Below, one piece after another: positions 1 through 7,727 of a stretch of DNA of 64,000 nt (position 1 is its first letter; each line of letters begins with the position of its first letter). The position numbers and the translations under genes are program-made. Source of the stretch: Poseidonibacter antarcticus (lineage in GTDB: Bacteria; Campylobacterota; Campylobacteria; Campylobacterales; Arcobacteraceae). Under the pieces are notes generated by a model. It did not search any database and was not told where the DNA came from. It worked only from the letters and a program-made list of their open reading frames with translations. Where the stretch lies: positions 62,001 through 126,000 of the forward strand of contig NZ_RCWF01000002.1 in NCBI RefSeq assembly GCF_003667345.1, read 5' to 3'.

Positions 1-618
1 CTCAACTATATTTTCAAAAGGTTCACGAACTTGTGGTGATTGTTCGTTTAATCTATATCCAAAAGGAAGTACACAAGAAACTTGGAATTTAGATGTATCA
101 AGTCCTAAAACTTTTTCTACATTTTCTTTTTCAAAACCTTCAATAGGACAAGAATCAATACCTTTTGAAGCAGCACCTGTCATCATATTTCCAATAGCAA
201 TATAAGTTTGTCTTGCAGTCCAAGAATAAATATTTTCATCACTATTTAAAACATCTTTTAAATGTGAACCATAAATTCCAACATAAAATTCTAATTTATC
301 ATCAGGGAAACCTTTTCTTCCTAATTTAGTTCTAACTAAACCTGATTCAACTTTAACACTATCAATTGCTGCTAAAACGATTACTAAATGTGAACAAGAA
401 GTAATTTGAACTTGATCCCAACAAAATGGTCTTATTTTTGCTTTTAACTCTTCATTTGTTATAACTAAAAATTTCCAAGGTTCCATACCAAAAGATGAAG
501 GTGATTTAATTCCTGCTTCTAAAATAAAATTCATATCCTCATCAGATATTTTTTTTGTATCATCAAATGCCTTACACGCATGTCTGAAATCCATTGCTTC
601 CATAAATGTCTTGTTCAT
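1..618 (-). CDS. Nitroreductase family NAD(P)H oxidoreductase (C-terminus beyond window)
   Basis: The frame is open from the ATG at 616-618 to the left edge, 206 codons, so the C-terminus is missing. An AAGGA ribosome site lies about 9 nt before the ATG. The N-terminal half holds the family signature SPSSFGMEPWKF, the FMN-phosphate/substrate region of NfsB-like nitroreductases, and the frame continues through a WTARQTYIAIGNM helix typical of these homodimeric flavoenzymes. Family members reduce nitroaromatics, quinones or FMN in the cytosol with NAD(P)H. It is the last visible gene of a leftward run (MdaB, second nitroreductase, ABM protein) that looks like a quinone/electrophile detoxification operon. 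The family call is secure; the substrate is unknown. Confidence 0.85.
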   Translation of the reverse strand, partial: MNKTFMEAMDFRHACKAFDDTKKISDEDMNFILEAGIKSPSSFGMEPWKFLVITNEELKAKIRPFCWDQVQITSCSHLVIVLAAIDSVKVESGLVRTKLGRKGFPDDKLEFYVGIYGSHLKDVLNSDENIYSWTARQTYIAIGNMMTGAASKGIDSCPIEGFEKENVEKVLGLDTSKFQVSCVLPFGYRLNEQSPQVREPFENIVE

Positions 619-630
619 ATTCTCATCCTT

Positions 631-927
631 TTATATATTTTGTTTTATTAATTTATTTACTTCTAGACTTTCAATTTTGCCTTCAATATTCTTAACAAAA
701 TCTAAAAAATGCTCTTTTTTAGAGTGTTCTTCTAAATCTTCAATACTTGCCCATGTTTCAATAAAAGTGAAAACATTTTCATCTTCAATATTTTTATGTG
801 CATCATATTGGATACAACCTTTATCATTTGCATGTGTAGCTTTATGTAATTTCTGAATTTCTAAATATACTTCATTTATAAACTCTTTTTTTACTTTAGC
901 ATTTGCAACAACTATAATTTGACTCAT
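631..927 (-). CDS. Antibiotic biosynthesis monooxygenase (ABM) domain protein
   Basis: This 98-residue protein is one ABM/YgiN-type ferredoxin-like domain. It begins with a beta strand (IIVVANAKVK), has the acidic FIETW strand near residues 53-57 and the following EHSKKEHF helix that is typical of quinol monooxygenase-like dimers. The ATG is preceded by AAAGGAT at good spacing. YgiN-like proteins in other bacteria are linked to quinone redox cycling, and here the gene sits among two nitroreductases and an MdaB-type quinone reductase, which fits. Only 12 nt separate it from the partial nitroreductase downstream, so co-transcription is likely. Catalytic activity cannot be read from the sequence. 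Confidence 0.8.
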   Translation of the reverse strand: MSQIIVVANAKVKKEFINEVYLEIQKLHKATHANDKGCIQYDAHKNIEDENVFTFIETWASIEDLEEHSKKEHFLDFVKNIEGKIESLEVNKLIKQNI

Positions 928-960
928 TTTTATCCTTTATATTAATTTTATTATTTAAAT

Positions 961-1710
961 CTAATCTTTAAATTCAAAACCTTGATTTTTATAATTTGCA
1001 GCAATTTTTCTAAAATAAATATTTTTATAATAATTTGCAGTTTGTTCGCAATATGATTGAAGATAATTCATATTATTATCTTCTCTATATTGTTTCATTT
1101 GTTTTTCATACTTTAATACACCATCTTTTACTGCTTTATCATTATATGTATCTTCAAAAGCAAATCCTTCTATTGGAATTCTAGGTTTAAGTGGTGCTTC
1201 CTTCGCTTCTTTTGTACTAACACCAATTGTTGTACCAACTATTGGAAATGTTTTTGCTGGAAGATTTAATAGTTTAATCATAGCATCAGGTTCATTTCTA
1301 ACAGCACCAATTGCAGTTGTTCCATAACCTAAACTTTCAGCTGATACTTGAATTGCATTTAACATAATCCCAGCATCAACAGCTCCAACTAAAACACCTT
1401 CTGCTGATTGGTCAATTAAATGTTTTTCTCCTACTTGTTCAACTGCAAAAATTGTTCTATTAAAATCTACTACAATAGTTATAAAAACATCTGCTGAGGC
1501 AACTTGCTCTTGTCCGCCACATAATTTTGCTATTTCTTTTATTTTTTCTTTATCTCTTGTATACACAAGTGATATTTGTTGACCATTTATAGAAGTAGGA
1601 CATCTTTGTGCTGTTTTTATAATAAGCTCTAAATCTTCTACACTAACACTTTGTCCTGTAAATTGTCTAATAGATTTTCTATTTGCTAATTGTCTAATAA
1701 CTTCATTCAT
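961..1710 (-). CDS. NADPH-dependent flavin/nitroreductase (NfsA/Frp-like)
   Basis: At 249 residues this matches the length of NfsA/FRP-type nitroreductases. It starts with the characteristic NRKSIRQFTGQSV segment (Arg residues that bind FMN phosphate), then CPTSINGQQISLVYTRD, and has the central GYGTTAIGAVRN motif around residues 128-139. The C-terminal NYLQSYCEQTANYY helix is also usual for this subfamily. The ATG has AGGAAAAATT in front. It lies 8 nt from the upstream mdaB-like gene, so the two are co-translated on one leftward transcript. Probable role: two-electron reduction of nitro compounds, quinones or flavins in the cytosol. Physiological substrate unknown. Confidence 0.85.
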   Translation of the reverse strand: MNEVIRQLANRKSIRQFTGQSVSVEDLELIIKTAQRCPTSINGQQISLVYTRDKEKIKEIAKLCGGQEQVASADVFITIVVDFNRTIFAVEQVGEKHLIDQSAEGVLVGAVDAGIMLNAIQVSAESLGYGTTAIGAVRNEPDAMIKLLNLPAKTFPIVGTTIGVSTKEAKEAPLKPRIPIEGFAFEDTYNDKAVKDGVLKYEKQMKQYREDNNMNYLQSYCEQTANYYKNIYFRKIAANYKNQGFEFKD

Positions 1711-1718
1711 AATTTTTC

Positions 1719-2306
1719 CTATTTTTGTAAAAAGTTTTTACTTAATACTTTTTCAAATCTATTTAACTCAAGTTCTAAATCTAAATCACCTTTAAAAATA
1801 TCGTGAACCGAATAAGTTTCAAGAGCTTCTAATCCACAAAATTGAAAAGTTTTATGAGTTGCAATATGTGCTTCATCAATTGTTAAACCATCAAAAAAAC
1901 CATCTTTATTATTAAACTCTGAACTTGGACAATTGTAAGTTAAAGATAACATATATTTTGAACCTTGTAATAAACCACCACTTCCATAAGCTTTAGAAGC
2001 ATCACTTCTACTTCTTCCATCACTAGAATATTGTCTTCCTTGAATAAGTGATTCATCGAAGTATTTTTTTACAATCCACGGAACACTCATCCAAAAAACT
2101 GGAAATTGTAAAAGTATATAATCAGCCCATTCAAACTTTTCACACTCTTCTTCAATATTGTAACCTTTTTCAATATGAGTATATTTAATTTCAAAACCAT
2201 TATTTTTAAAAAATTCACTTGCCTTATCTATATAAGTTTGAGTTAATTCACCTTTCGCAACTTCATCATAGTATTGATGTCCATTTATAATTAAAATTTT
2301 TTTCAT
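1719..2306 (-). CDS. mdaB: NAD(P)H quinone oxidoreductase, MdaB family
   Basis: This 195-residue flavodoxin-like fold protein opens with KKILIINGHQYYDEVAKGEL, the FAD/FMN pyrophosphate-binding loop of the MdaB family, and contains ADYILLQFPVFWMSVPW, the conserved segment in which the aromatic residues stack on the flavin. The length agrees with Helicobacter and E. coli MdaB. MdaB reduces quinones by two electrons and protects against oxidative stress. It is the first gene of the leftward operon and faces the AEC permease gene across a 135-bp region containing a clear inverted repeat, so it probably receives the regulated promoter. Confidence 0.87.
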   Translation of the reverse strand: MKKILIINGHQYYDEVAKGELTQTYIDKASEFFKNNGFEIKYTHIEKGYNIEEECEKFEWADYILLQFPVFWMSVPWIVKKYFDESLIQGRQYSSDGRSRSDASKAYGSGGLLQGSKYMLSLTYNCPSSEFNNKDGFFDGLTIDEAHIATHKTFQFCGLEALETYSVHDIFKGDLDLELELNRFEKVLSKNFLQK

Positions 2307-2369
2307 CTGATATTACTTTCTTATATTGTTTCGAAAATTATATATATAATCAACTTAAATATCTCTTAC

Positions 2370-2388
2370 TTTACTTTAGGTAAGTAAA
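2370..2388. promoter_or_regulatory. Inverted repeat, candidate operator between mdaB and the AEC permease
   Basis: The arms are TTTACTT (2370-2376) and AAGTAAA (2382-2388) with a 5-nt spacer, a perfect 7-bp inverted repeat. It sits just upstream of the likely -35 zone of the rightward gene, whose -10 (TATAAT, 2410-2415) is clear, and upstream of the leftward mdaB promoter region. The shape recalls TTACT-N-AAGTAA type sites of HxlR/DUF24 quinone-sensing repressors such as YodB (from memory). No regulator gene is adjacent. The repeat is seen; its function is inferred. Confidence 0.45.
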
Positions 2389-2409
2389 TGAATATTAATA
2401 ATATTCTGT

Positions 2410-2415
2410 TATAAT
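2410..2415 (+). promoter_or_regulatory. Probable -10 box of the AEC permease gene
   Basis: A perfect TATAAT within TGTTATAATTGG lies 27 nt before the ATG at 2442, and an AAGGAG ribosome site follows. The inverted repeat at 2370-2388 would cover the -35 position, so this promoter is a likely target of repression. Confidence 0.5.
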
Positions 2416-2441
2416 TGGAAAATAATTAAGGAGAAATATAT

Positions 2442-3341
2442 ATGGAGAATTTTGCTTTAATTGCGCTTGCAATTATTATTGGATATGTTTTACAAAAACT
2501 GGATATATTTCCTAAAGAAACCCCAAATATACTAAATAAATTTATTATTTATATTTCTTTACCTGCAATAATATTCTTGCAAGTCCCTAAGCTAAACTTT
2601 TCTTTAGATATTTTGATTCCAGCTGTAATTGCATGGATAGTTATGCTTTTATCTGCTCTACTTGTGCTTGGTATTTCAAAATTTTTAAATTGGAATAAAG
2701 AAATAACAGGAAGCTTGCTTTTAGTCGCTATTTTAACAAATAGTTCAATAATGGGTATTCCAATAATAAATGCATATATTGGAGAAGAAGCTCTTCCTTT
2801 TGTTCTTATTTATGATCAACTAGGTAGTTTTCTAGCACTTGCTATATATGGAGCTTTTATCACTGCTTTTTATTCATCAAATTCTAATTTAAGTTTTAAG
2901 CTTATTGTCCAAAAAATAGTTACCTTTCCATCATTTTTAGCACTTCTGATTGCTTTACTTTTCATAGGTCAAACATTTCCACCAGTTATTATAAATATAC
3001 TTTCAACATTTGCTAATACTTTAGTACCTATAGCCTTAGTTGCGGTTGGTTTACAACTACAATTTAAATTACCTAAACATGATATTACACCTTTAAGTAT
3101 TGCTCTTATAATAAAACTAGCAATAGCACCTTTAATTGCATATATTGCAATTAGCTTATTTGGATGGAATAATTTAGCAGGACAAGTATCAATATTTGAA
3201 GCAGGAATGGCACCAATGATTACAGCTGGGGCAATGGCTTCAATGGCTGGATTAGCACCAAGATTGAGTGTAGCAATTGTAGGTTATGGGATTTTAATTT
3301 CATTTTTATCAACAGGTATTATCTTCAAACTAATTATATAA
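2442..3341 (+). CDS. AEC family membrane transporter (auxin-efflux-carrier fold)
   Basis: The 299-residue protein consists almost wholly of hydrophobic helices in two 5-TM halves. It carries the family hallmarks: N-terminal GYVLQKLDIFP, PNILNKFIIYISLPAIIF in the first half, NSSIMGIPI in the crossover helix, and EAGMAPMITAGAMA in the second. AEC permeases move organic anions or other small metabolites; the substrate here is not indicated. The start is supported by AAGGAG 8 nt upstream. The gene diverges from the mdaB quinone-reductase operon and probably shares a regulator through the intergenic inverted repeat, which hints at export of an electrophile or its product. Confidence 0.85.
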   Translation: MENFALIALAIIIGYVLQKLDIFPKETPNILNKFIIYISLPAIIFLQVPKLNFSLDILIPAVIAWIVMLLSALLVLGISKFLNWNKEITGSLLLVAILTNSSIMGIPIINAYIGEEALPFVLIYDQLGSFLALAIYGAFITAFYSSNSNLSFKLIVQKIVTFPSFLALLIALLFIGQTFPPVIINILSTFANTLVPIALVAVGLQLQFKLPKHDITPLSIALIIKLAIAPLIAYIAISLFGWNNLAGQVSIFEAGMAPMITAGAMASMAGLAPRLSVAIVGYGILISFLSTGIIFKLII

Positions 3342-3413
3342 GAGAATTTCTCTTAACTATTTGTTAACACAAAAACAGTAATATTAGCCACAAATTTAAT
3401 ATAGGAAAATTTA

Positions 3414-4142
3414 ATGATCCAAATGACAAAAAAGTTATTCTTAGCTGCAGTTGTAACAACAAGTCTAAATGCAGCAACAGAATTATCAAAAAATGAAGTA
3501 AAACAAATAGAAAACCTTGAATTATTTAAACGAGCTCAAATTAGTATTACAAAAGCTTATGATATAGGAAATTTATATGCTTTAAAAATCAATGTTCAAG
3601 GTAATAATGATCAAGTTTTCTTAACAAAAGATAAAAAAAGTTTAATTACAGGTGAAGTAATTGATACAGAATCTGGCGCAAGTGTTAGTATACCTGCTGA
3701 TTTAACAGGTGTTAGAGGTAAAGAATCATTTGTTTATGGAAGTGGAACAGATGAGTATTTCTTATTTACAGATCCTGAATGTCCATATTGTAAGAAATTT
3801 GAAGAATATTTTTCTCAAATTGAAAAAAATGTAAAAATTAGAGTTTTCTATTATCCATTAGAAATGCATAAAAATGCAAAAGATATGTCAATCTATATTA
3901 TGAGTAAAAAAACTCAAAAAGAAAAAATTGATGCAATGTTAAATCTTGAATTAAGTGATGAGGGATATAAAAATAGAAAATATTCTAAAGATGAATTAGC
4001 AAAACTAGAAGCACAACTAGCTGAGCAAATGGAAATTGCTACAAAATTAAGTGTTCAGGGAACGCCTGCTGTATTTGATAAAGATGGGAAAAGTGTAGCT
4101 TGGCCTAATATGCTTAAAAAATATGGTGTAGACTTAAAATAA
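3414..4142 (+). CDS. Periplasmic thiol:disulfide isomerase, DsbC/DsbG-like
   Basis: This 242-residue exported protein has an N-terminal signal peptide (KKLFLAAVVTTSLNAATE), an N-terminal dimerisation-like region up to about residue 110, and a thioredoxin-fold domain with the active site DPECPYCKKFEEYF near residues 122-135. The cis-Pro loop GTPAVF is at about residues 216-221. CPYC is the catalytic pair expected of DsbA/DsbC/DsbG oxidoreductases in the periplasm. An AGGAAAA site precedes the first ATG; the second ATG three codons on is also possible. It stands alone and ends against a strong bidirectional hairpin. Whether it mainly isomerises or oxidises cannot be told from sequence. Confidence 0.85.
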   Translation: MIQMTKKLFLAAVVTTSLNAATELSKNEVKQIENLELFKRAQISITKAYDIGNLYALKINVQGNNDQVFLTKDKKSLITGEVIDTESGASVSIPADLTGVRGKESFVYGSGTDEYFLFTDPECPYCKKFEEYFSQIEKNVKIRVFYYPLEMHKNAKDMSIYIMSKKTQKEKIDAMLNLELSDEGYKNRKYSKDELAKLEAQLAEQMEIATKLSVQGTPAVFDKDGKSVAWPNMLKKYGVDLK

Positions 4143-4147
4143 TAACA

Positions 4148-4179
4148 AAAAATAAGTATATATAAATATACTTATTTTT
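4148..4179. terminator. Bidirectional hairpin terminator between convergent genes
   Basis: Perfect 13-bp arms (4148-4160 and 4167-4179) enclose a 6-nt loop, with A5 on one side and T5 on the other, so it can act in both directions. It lies between the dsbC/G-like gene and the leftward effector-binding gene and overlaps that gene's last codons. Confidence 0.75.
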
Positions 4180-4621
4180 CTATAGAAATATATATTTCTA
4201 TTTCATCTTCTTTTGTGTAATGTTCAAAATCAATTGTATAAGCTCTTTTATATTCAGTATTATTTTCAAAATATTCCCAAATTTCAGTCCACGTATCAAT
4301 TACAACTTGTGGTAATTCACCCTCTTTTTTGAAAACTAAATATTTTTCATCTTTTATTACAATTGCATTTTTTGCTTTTGTAACTTCAACACCAACAGTA
4401 ACATCATAATCACCATTTAAATCTGATATATAATTTGAATAAACACCATACATTGAGCTATTATTTGCTTTATCATGAGTTGCACTATATACATTTTCTT
4501 CTGAATAATCATCCCAAAGAGTTTGTATTTTTGCTGTTTGCTCATTCATTTCATTTTTATTATTTGTAGTAATAGTTTTACCACTAATCATAAGATTTTT
4601 AACTCTTGTTGTTTTCACCAT
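4172..4621 (-). CDS. Effector-binding (GyrI-like / AraC_E_bind) domain protein
   Basis: This protein of 149 residues reads as a stand-alone effector-binding domain of the kind fused to MerR/AraC activators (BmrR C-terminal fold). The pattern of an N-terminal strand followed by IQTLWDDY, YGVYSNYISDLNGDYDVTVGVEV, VVIDTWTEIWEYF and a final DFEHYTKEDEIEIYISIEK strand is typical, including the terminal D-x-E-x-Y and I-x-I-x-I strands. There is no DNA-binding domain, so it may bind small molecules without acting as a transcription factor. Its ATG overlaps the stop of the upstream yjdM-like gene by one base, indicating translational coupling. Confidence 0.7.
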   Translation of the reverse strand: MVKTTRVKNLMISGKTITTNNKNEMNEQTAKIQTLWDDYSEENVYSATHDKANNSSMYGVYSNYISDLNGDYDVTVGVEVTKAKNAIVIKDEKYLVFKKEGELPQVVIDTWTEIWEYFENNTEYKRAYTIDFEHYTKEDEIEIYISIEK

Positions 4622-4968
4622 TATGATTTTTTTACAAATTTAGGAATGATTTTAATAGCACCAACACCTGTAATTCTACAGTCAATATTGTGATCATCTG
4701 CACTTTCAACTAATTTAATATTCTTGATTTTTGTACCAACTTTAATAACAGAAGAACTACCTTTGATTTTTAAATCTTTTACTATAGTAACATCATCTCC
4801 ACTTCTTAATGTTGCACCATTTGCATCTTTTACTGTAAATTCTGCATCTTCTTCTTGTGCATTTGCATCAACAGTCCATTCGTAAGCACATTCAGGGCAA
4901 ACTAATAATGAACCATCTTCATAAGTATATTCGCTGTTACATTTTGGGCAATTTGGTAATTGTTCCAT
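4621..4968 (-). CDS. yjdM: Zinc-ribbon YjdM/PhnA family protein
   Basis: The protein has 115 residues. It begins with a zinc ribbon made of two CxxC pairs, CPKC at residues 8-11 and CPEC at 28-31, followed by AYEW, then the family C-terminal domain with [27 protein letters not shown]. Length and order match the YjdM family once named PhnA. Despite that old name it is not known to take part in phosphonate catabolism, and no phn genes are nearby. AAGGATAAAA precedes the ATG. Function unknown; probably a small cytosolic metal-binding protein. Confidence 0.88.
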   Translation of the reverse strand: MEQLPNCPKCNSEYTYEDGSLLVCPECAYEWTVDANAQEEDAEFTVKDANGATLRSGDDVTIVKDLKIKGSSSVIKVGTKIKNIKLVESADDHNIDCRITGVGAIKIIPKFVKKS

Positions 4969-5033
4969 TTTTATCCTTTTTTTTAATGTCCGTGATTATA
5001 TCTAAAATCTTGTTATTGTTTGATAATATTTAT

Positions 5034-5915
5034 TTATCTCTTTTTTAAAAGTATAAATGTCGCTATTGATGAGATTAAAATACCAATAATAATTTCAAAA
5101 CTAATTATCTTTGCTTCAAATATAAAGAGCAATATAGCAACTGTTGCAGGATTTAAATATGAATAAGCCATTACTTTGCTCGGTCCTAAAACTATAGTTG
5201 TTCTTTGAAATAAATATACAGTAATAAGCGTAGCAGGAATACTTAGATATAACATATAAATAAACAATTCACCTTGTATCTTTTCCCATTCCAAAGGAAT
5301 ATCTAAAAACAATAAAACAAGACCCATCCAAATAATTCCACCTACTAAAGTAAGAAAAACTACAACAAGAAGTTCATCATCTTCTTTATAGAAAAGTTTG
5401 GTACTAATTAAATATAAAGCCATTGATATTATTGAGAATAAAAAGATAATATCACCTTTGTTTAAACTCATACTTAAAAATAAGCTCAAATCACCTTTGA
5501 AAACAACAATACAAGTCCCAACTATTCCAATCAAATATATTAAATATTGTTTCTTTGAGATATATTGCTTAAAAATAAATATTGAAAGTATTCCTGTTAA
5601 TAACGGTGTTAAAGTAAATATAGTTCCTATATTAATTGCACTTGTGTATTCAAGAGCATTAAACATTCCAATAAAAAATACTGAATAAAAAAAGCTAATT
5701 ATCATTGCTCTTTTAAATGTATTTTTTAGTTTAACTCTATACTTTTGTTTTAAAAATATCAAAGGAGCTAGACAAACAGATGCAATAACAAATCTATAAA
5801 GAGTAATTGAAATTGGATCGATAATTCCAGATAACTTTTCAGATATGATAAACGAACCTCCAACTAAAAAAGTTGCAAGTAATACATATAAATGTGCTTT
5901 AAATTCTTTTGTCAT
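5034..5915 (-). CDS. EamA-family drug/metabolite transporter
   Basis: The 293-residue integral membrane protein has ten predicted hydrophobic helices in two EamA repeats. Each repeat shows the usual end motif: the first has SAINIGTIFTLTPLLTGILS, the second GPSKVMAYSYLNPATVAILL with the conserved Asn-Pro. These transporters export metabolites or drugs through the inner membrane; the substrate cannot be inferred. The ATG directly abuts the stop of the upstream aldo/keto reductase gene (no gap), so the two form a translationally coupled pair. Confidence 0.87.
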   Translation of the reverse strand: MTKEFKAHLYVLLATFLVGGSFIISEKLSGIIDPISITLYRFVIASVCLAPLIFLKQKYRVKLKNTFKRAMIISFFYSVFFIGMFNALEYTSAINIGTIFTLTPLLTGILSIFIFKQYISKKQYLIYLIGIVGTCIVVFKGDLSLFLSMSLNKGDIIFLFSIISMALYLISTKLFYKEDDELLVVVFLTLVGGIIWMGLVLLFLDIPLEWEKIQGELFIYMLYLSIPATLITVYLFQRTTIVLGPSKVMAYSYLNPATVAILLFIFEAKIISFEIIIGILISSIATFILLKKR

Positions 5916-6722
5916 TTAGTTTAATAAACTTTTAATACAATCAACTTCATTTTCTTCTAATACAAACTCATCAATTTGTAAATCTTCTTTCATATGTTCT
6001 TTTGATCTTGTGCCATTAAGTGGTGTTATACCAATCTGATTTAAAAATTTATAAAAGATTTGCTCTTTTGTTTTTTCATATTTTTTAACTAAATCACTAA
6101 TTTCTTTTGATGCTAAAATATGTGGATTTGCAGTTAATGACCAAAAACTTTGATATGTAATATCTTTTTGTTTACAAAATTCTCTTAACTCTTTGTCATA
6201 CTTTGAATCAGCATAAAATCTATTTTGTAAAACTTTTGGTTTAATTTTTGCAATATCGTATAAATATATAAAAAGCTTTAAATCATAACAATTAGAAATA
6301 CCTAACTGCCCTACTTCACCATTTTGTACAAACTCTTCCATAGTTCTATAAACCTTTACCATATCTTCAATTGGATTAAAAGGTGAGTGAATCAAATATG
6401 AATCTATAAAATCAAGTTTTAGGTTTTCTTTTGATTTTAAAAAAGATTTCTCAAGTTGGATAATAATATCATCATGTGTAAAATAAGGCATATTATTTAC
6501 ATCTTGTCCCGATATTGGTGTAAATTTTGTTTGTACAGAAATATCCTCTCTTTTAATACCTTTTTTAAAAGCATTTTCTAATCCAAGCCCTACTAAATCC
6601 TCATGATAATGTCTTGGTTGACAAGCGGTATCAATAGCTTTAAACCCTGATAAAAGAGCATCTTCTACAAGTTTTGTAGTATTTTCTTTTTTCCATGCTG
6701 TTCCATATATCATATTTGGCAT
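5916..6722 (-). CDS. Aldo/keto reductase
   Basis: At 268 residues this is a compact member of the NAD(P)H-dependent aldo/keto reductase TIM-barrel family. The catalytic tetrad can be placed: Asp in AIDTACQPRHYHED, Tyr in the same segment, Lys in VQTKFTP and His in DSYLIHSPF. The cofactor-end loop near the C-terminus (LNQIGITPLNGTRSKEHMKEDL) corresponds to the usual IP-G-T/S segment, here with ITPLNGT. It reduces carbonyl compounds in the cytosol; substrate unknown. It is coupled to the EamA transporter that follows, so the pair may handle one compound. Confidence 0.85.
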   Translation of the reverse strand: MPNMIYGTAWKKENTTKLVEDALLSGFKAIDTACQPRHYHEDLVGLGLENAFKKGIKREDISVQTKFTPISGQDVNNMPYFTHDDIIIQLEKSFLKSKENLKLDFIDSYLIHSPFNPIEDMVKVYRTMEEFVQNGEVGQLGISNCYDLKLFIYLYDIAKIKPKVLQNRFYADSKYDKELREFCKQKDITYQSFWSLTANPHILASKEISDLVKKYEKTKEQIFYKFLNQIGITPLNGTRSKEHMKEDLQIDEFVLEENEVDCIKSLLN

Positions 6723-6755
6723 TGTTTTTCCTTTTTTAAATATTAGCGAATTATT

Positions 6756-6915
6756 TTATAATTCATCTAAATTTGGTAATCTAAAATTATTAATAGTTTT
6801 AAATTCGATTTCAAGCCATAGATTTACTAGAACTAAATCCAAAGTTTTAACAGAGGTATTGCCAAGTTTTCCTTGCTCAATTTTTCCTAAAGTAACTCGA
6901 CTTATTCTACAAAAG
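6756..6915 (-). pseudogene. Degenerate C-terminal copy of the XRE regulator at 7408-7644
   Basis: On the minus strand this stretch still reads ISRVTLGKIEQGKLGNTSVK, then TLDLVLVNLWLEIEFKTINN, ending FRLPNLDEL and TAA. It is nearly the same as the intact regulator 650 bp away. Similarity stops just upstream of the ISRVT segment, where the N-terminal half and the first helix of the HTH are lost. It has no start codon in a sensible place. The two copies flank the ynfA-like gene, suggesting a local duplication followed by decay. This explains most of the otherwise empty 6723-7042 gap. Confidence 0.75.
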
Positions 6916-6969
6916 GAGTCTCCACTTATTTTTTATGTATCTTTTATAGATAATAAGTATAAAGTAGTT

Positions 6970-6994
6970 TTATCATTATTAAAAATTATGATAA
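6970..6994. promoter_or_regulatory. Inverted repeat TTATCAT-N11-ATGATAA
   Basis: A perfect 7-bp inverted repeat (6970-6976 and 6988-6994) lies between the broken XRE copy and the ynfA-like gene. The same heptamer pair recurs at 7672-7691 upstream of the intact XRE gene, and a further TTATCAT is at 7725-7731. This suggests a binding site for that regulator. Function is inferred only. Confidence 0.35.
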
Positions 6995-7042
6995 TAAAGG
7001 TTTATTTAATAATATTTTCTATAAAGTCAAATCCTTAATTAC

Positions 7043-7393
7043 ATGGAGAATTTAAATGATAAAAGAATTTGGAATTTTTTTTTCGCAGCTTTTTTTGAAA
7101 TATTAGGATGTTACAGTTTCTGGCTTTATTTCAAACTACAAAAACCTTCTTTTTGGTTAGTTATAGGTTTTGTTTCACTTATCATTTTCGCATATACTCT
7201 TACTAAAGTAAACCTAGAGTTTGCAGGAAGAGCTTATGCAATTTATGGAGGAGTTTATATAGTTTCATCTCTTGCATGGCTATTTTTTATAGAAAAACAA
7301 ATGTTTAATAAATGGGATATTATAGGCTCTTTTATTATCTTTACAGGTATTTGTGTAATACTATTTGGTAATCAAAGAGGATTAAGTAGTTGA
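7043..7393 (+). CDS. ynfA: YnfA/UPF0060 family small membrane protein
   Basis: The 116-residue protein has four transmembrane helices and strong family motifs: AAFFEILGCYSFWLY in TM1, LTKVNLEFAGRAYAIYGGVYIVSS across TM2-TM3, and WDIIGSFIIFTGICVILFG at the end. UPF0060 proteins share the small-multidrug-resistance fold and have been implicated in drug or dye efflux. The start has no clear ribosome site; the family usually has a slightly shorter N-terminus. It converges on the XRE gene downstream and lies between the two XRE copies, so it may be regulated by that repressor. Confidence 0.87.
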   Translation: MENLNDKRIWNFFFAAFFEILGCYSFWLYFKLQKPSFWLVIGFVSLIIFAYTLTKVNLEFAGRAYAIYGGVYIVSSLAWLFFIEKQMFNKWDIIGSFIIFTGICVILFGNQRGLSS

Positions 7394-7407
7394 TTTACTT
7401 CACTTTT

Positions 7408-7644
7408 TTACAGTTCATCTAAACTTGGTAAACCAAAATTATTAATAGTTTTAAACTCAATTTCAAGTCCTAACATAGCTAATACTAAATCTAAAGTTTT
7501 AACAGAAGTATTACCAAGTTTTCCTTGTTCGATTTTTCCTAAAGTTACTCTACTAATACCACAGTTTGAAGCTAGTTCTTCTTGTGTTAGTTTTTTAGCT
7601 TCCCTTAATGTTTTGATTTGTTTTCCAATTTCGTATAGTTGCAA
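7408..7644 (-). CDS. XRE-family HTH regulator (HipB-like)
   Basis: The whole 78-residue protein is one helix-turn-helix of the Cro/CI type: IGKQIKTLREAKKLTQEELA, SNCGISRVTLGKIEQGK, then a short C-terminal strand and tail. It starts at a TTG codon with a good AGGAG site 8 nt upstream; no ATG fits. It resembles the HipB antitoxin/repressor, but no hipA follows. An inverted repeat sits 28-47 nt upstream of the start and is a natural autoregulatory operator. It lies downstream of the ATPase/HNH module on the same strand and could regulate it or the ynfA-like gene, but this is inference. Confidence 0.8.
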   Translation of the reverse strand: MQLYEIGKQIKTLREAKKLTQEELASNCGISRVTLGKIEQGKLGNTSVKTLDLVLAMLGLEIEFKTINNFGLPSLDEL

Positions 7645-7671
7645 GAGCTAACTCCTAGATTTTTTTATTTA

Positions 7672-7691
7672 ATGATAAAAGTACTTATCAT
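7672..7691. promoter_or_regulatory. Inverted repeat ATGATAA-N6-TTATCAT upstream of the XRE gene
   Basis: Perfect 7-bp arms (7672-7678, 7685-7691) are centred about 38 nt before the TTG start of the XRE regulator. The spacing and position suit an autoregulatory operator. Another half-site TTATCAT lies at 7725-7731 over the stop codon of the HNH gene. Confidence 0.4.
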
Positions 7692-7727
7692 TTGTAGGTA
7701 TATTATGGCAAATGTAAAGTAACTTTA

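Noticed and set aside
4621-4968. Phosphonate metabolism gene phnA
   Set aside because: The zinc-ribbon YjdM family carries this name historically; no phosphonate genes are present and the family is not a phosphonatase.
7408-7644. HipBA toxin-antitoxin
   Set aside because: The regulator looks like HipB but there is no HipA kinase nearby.
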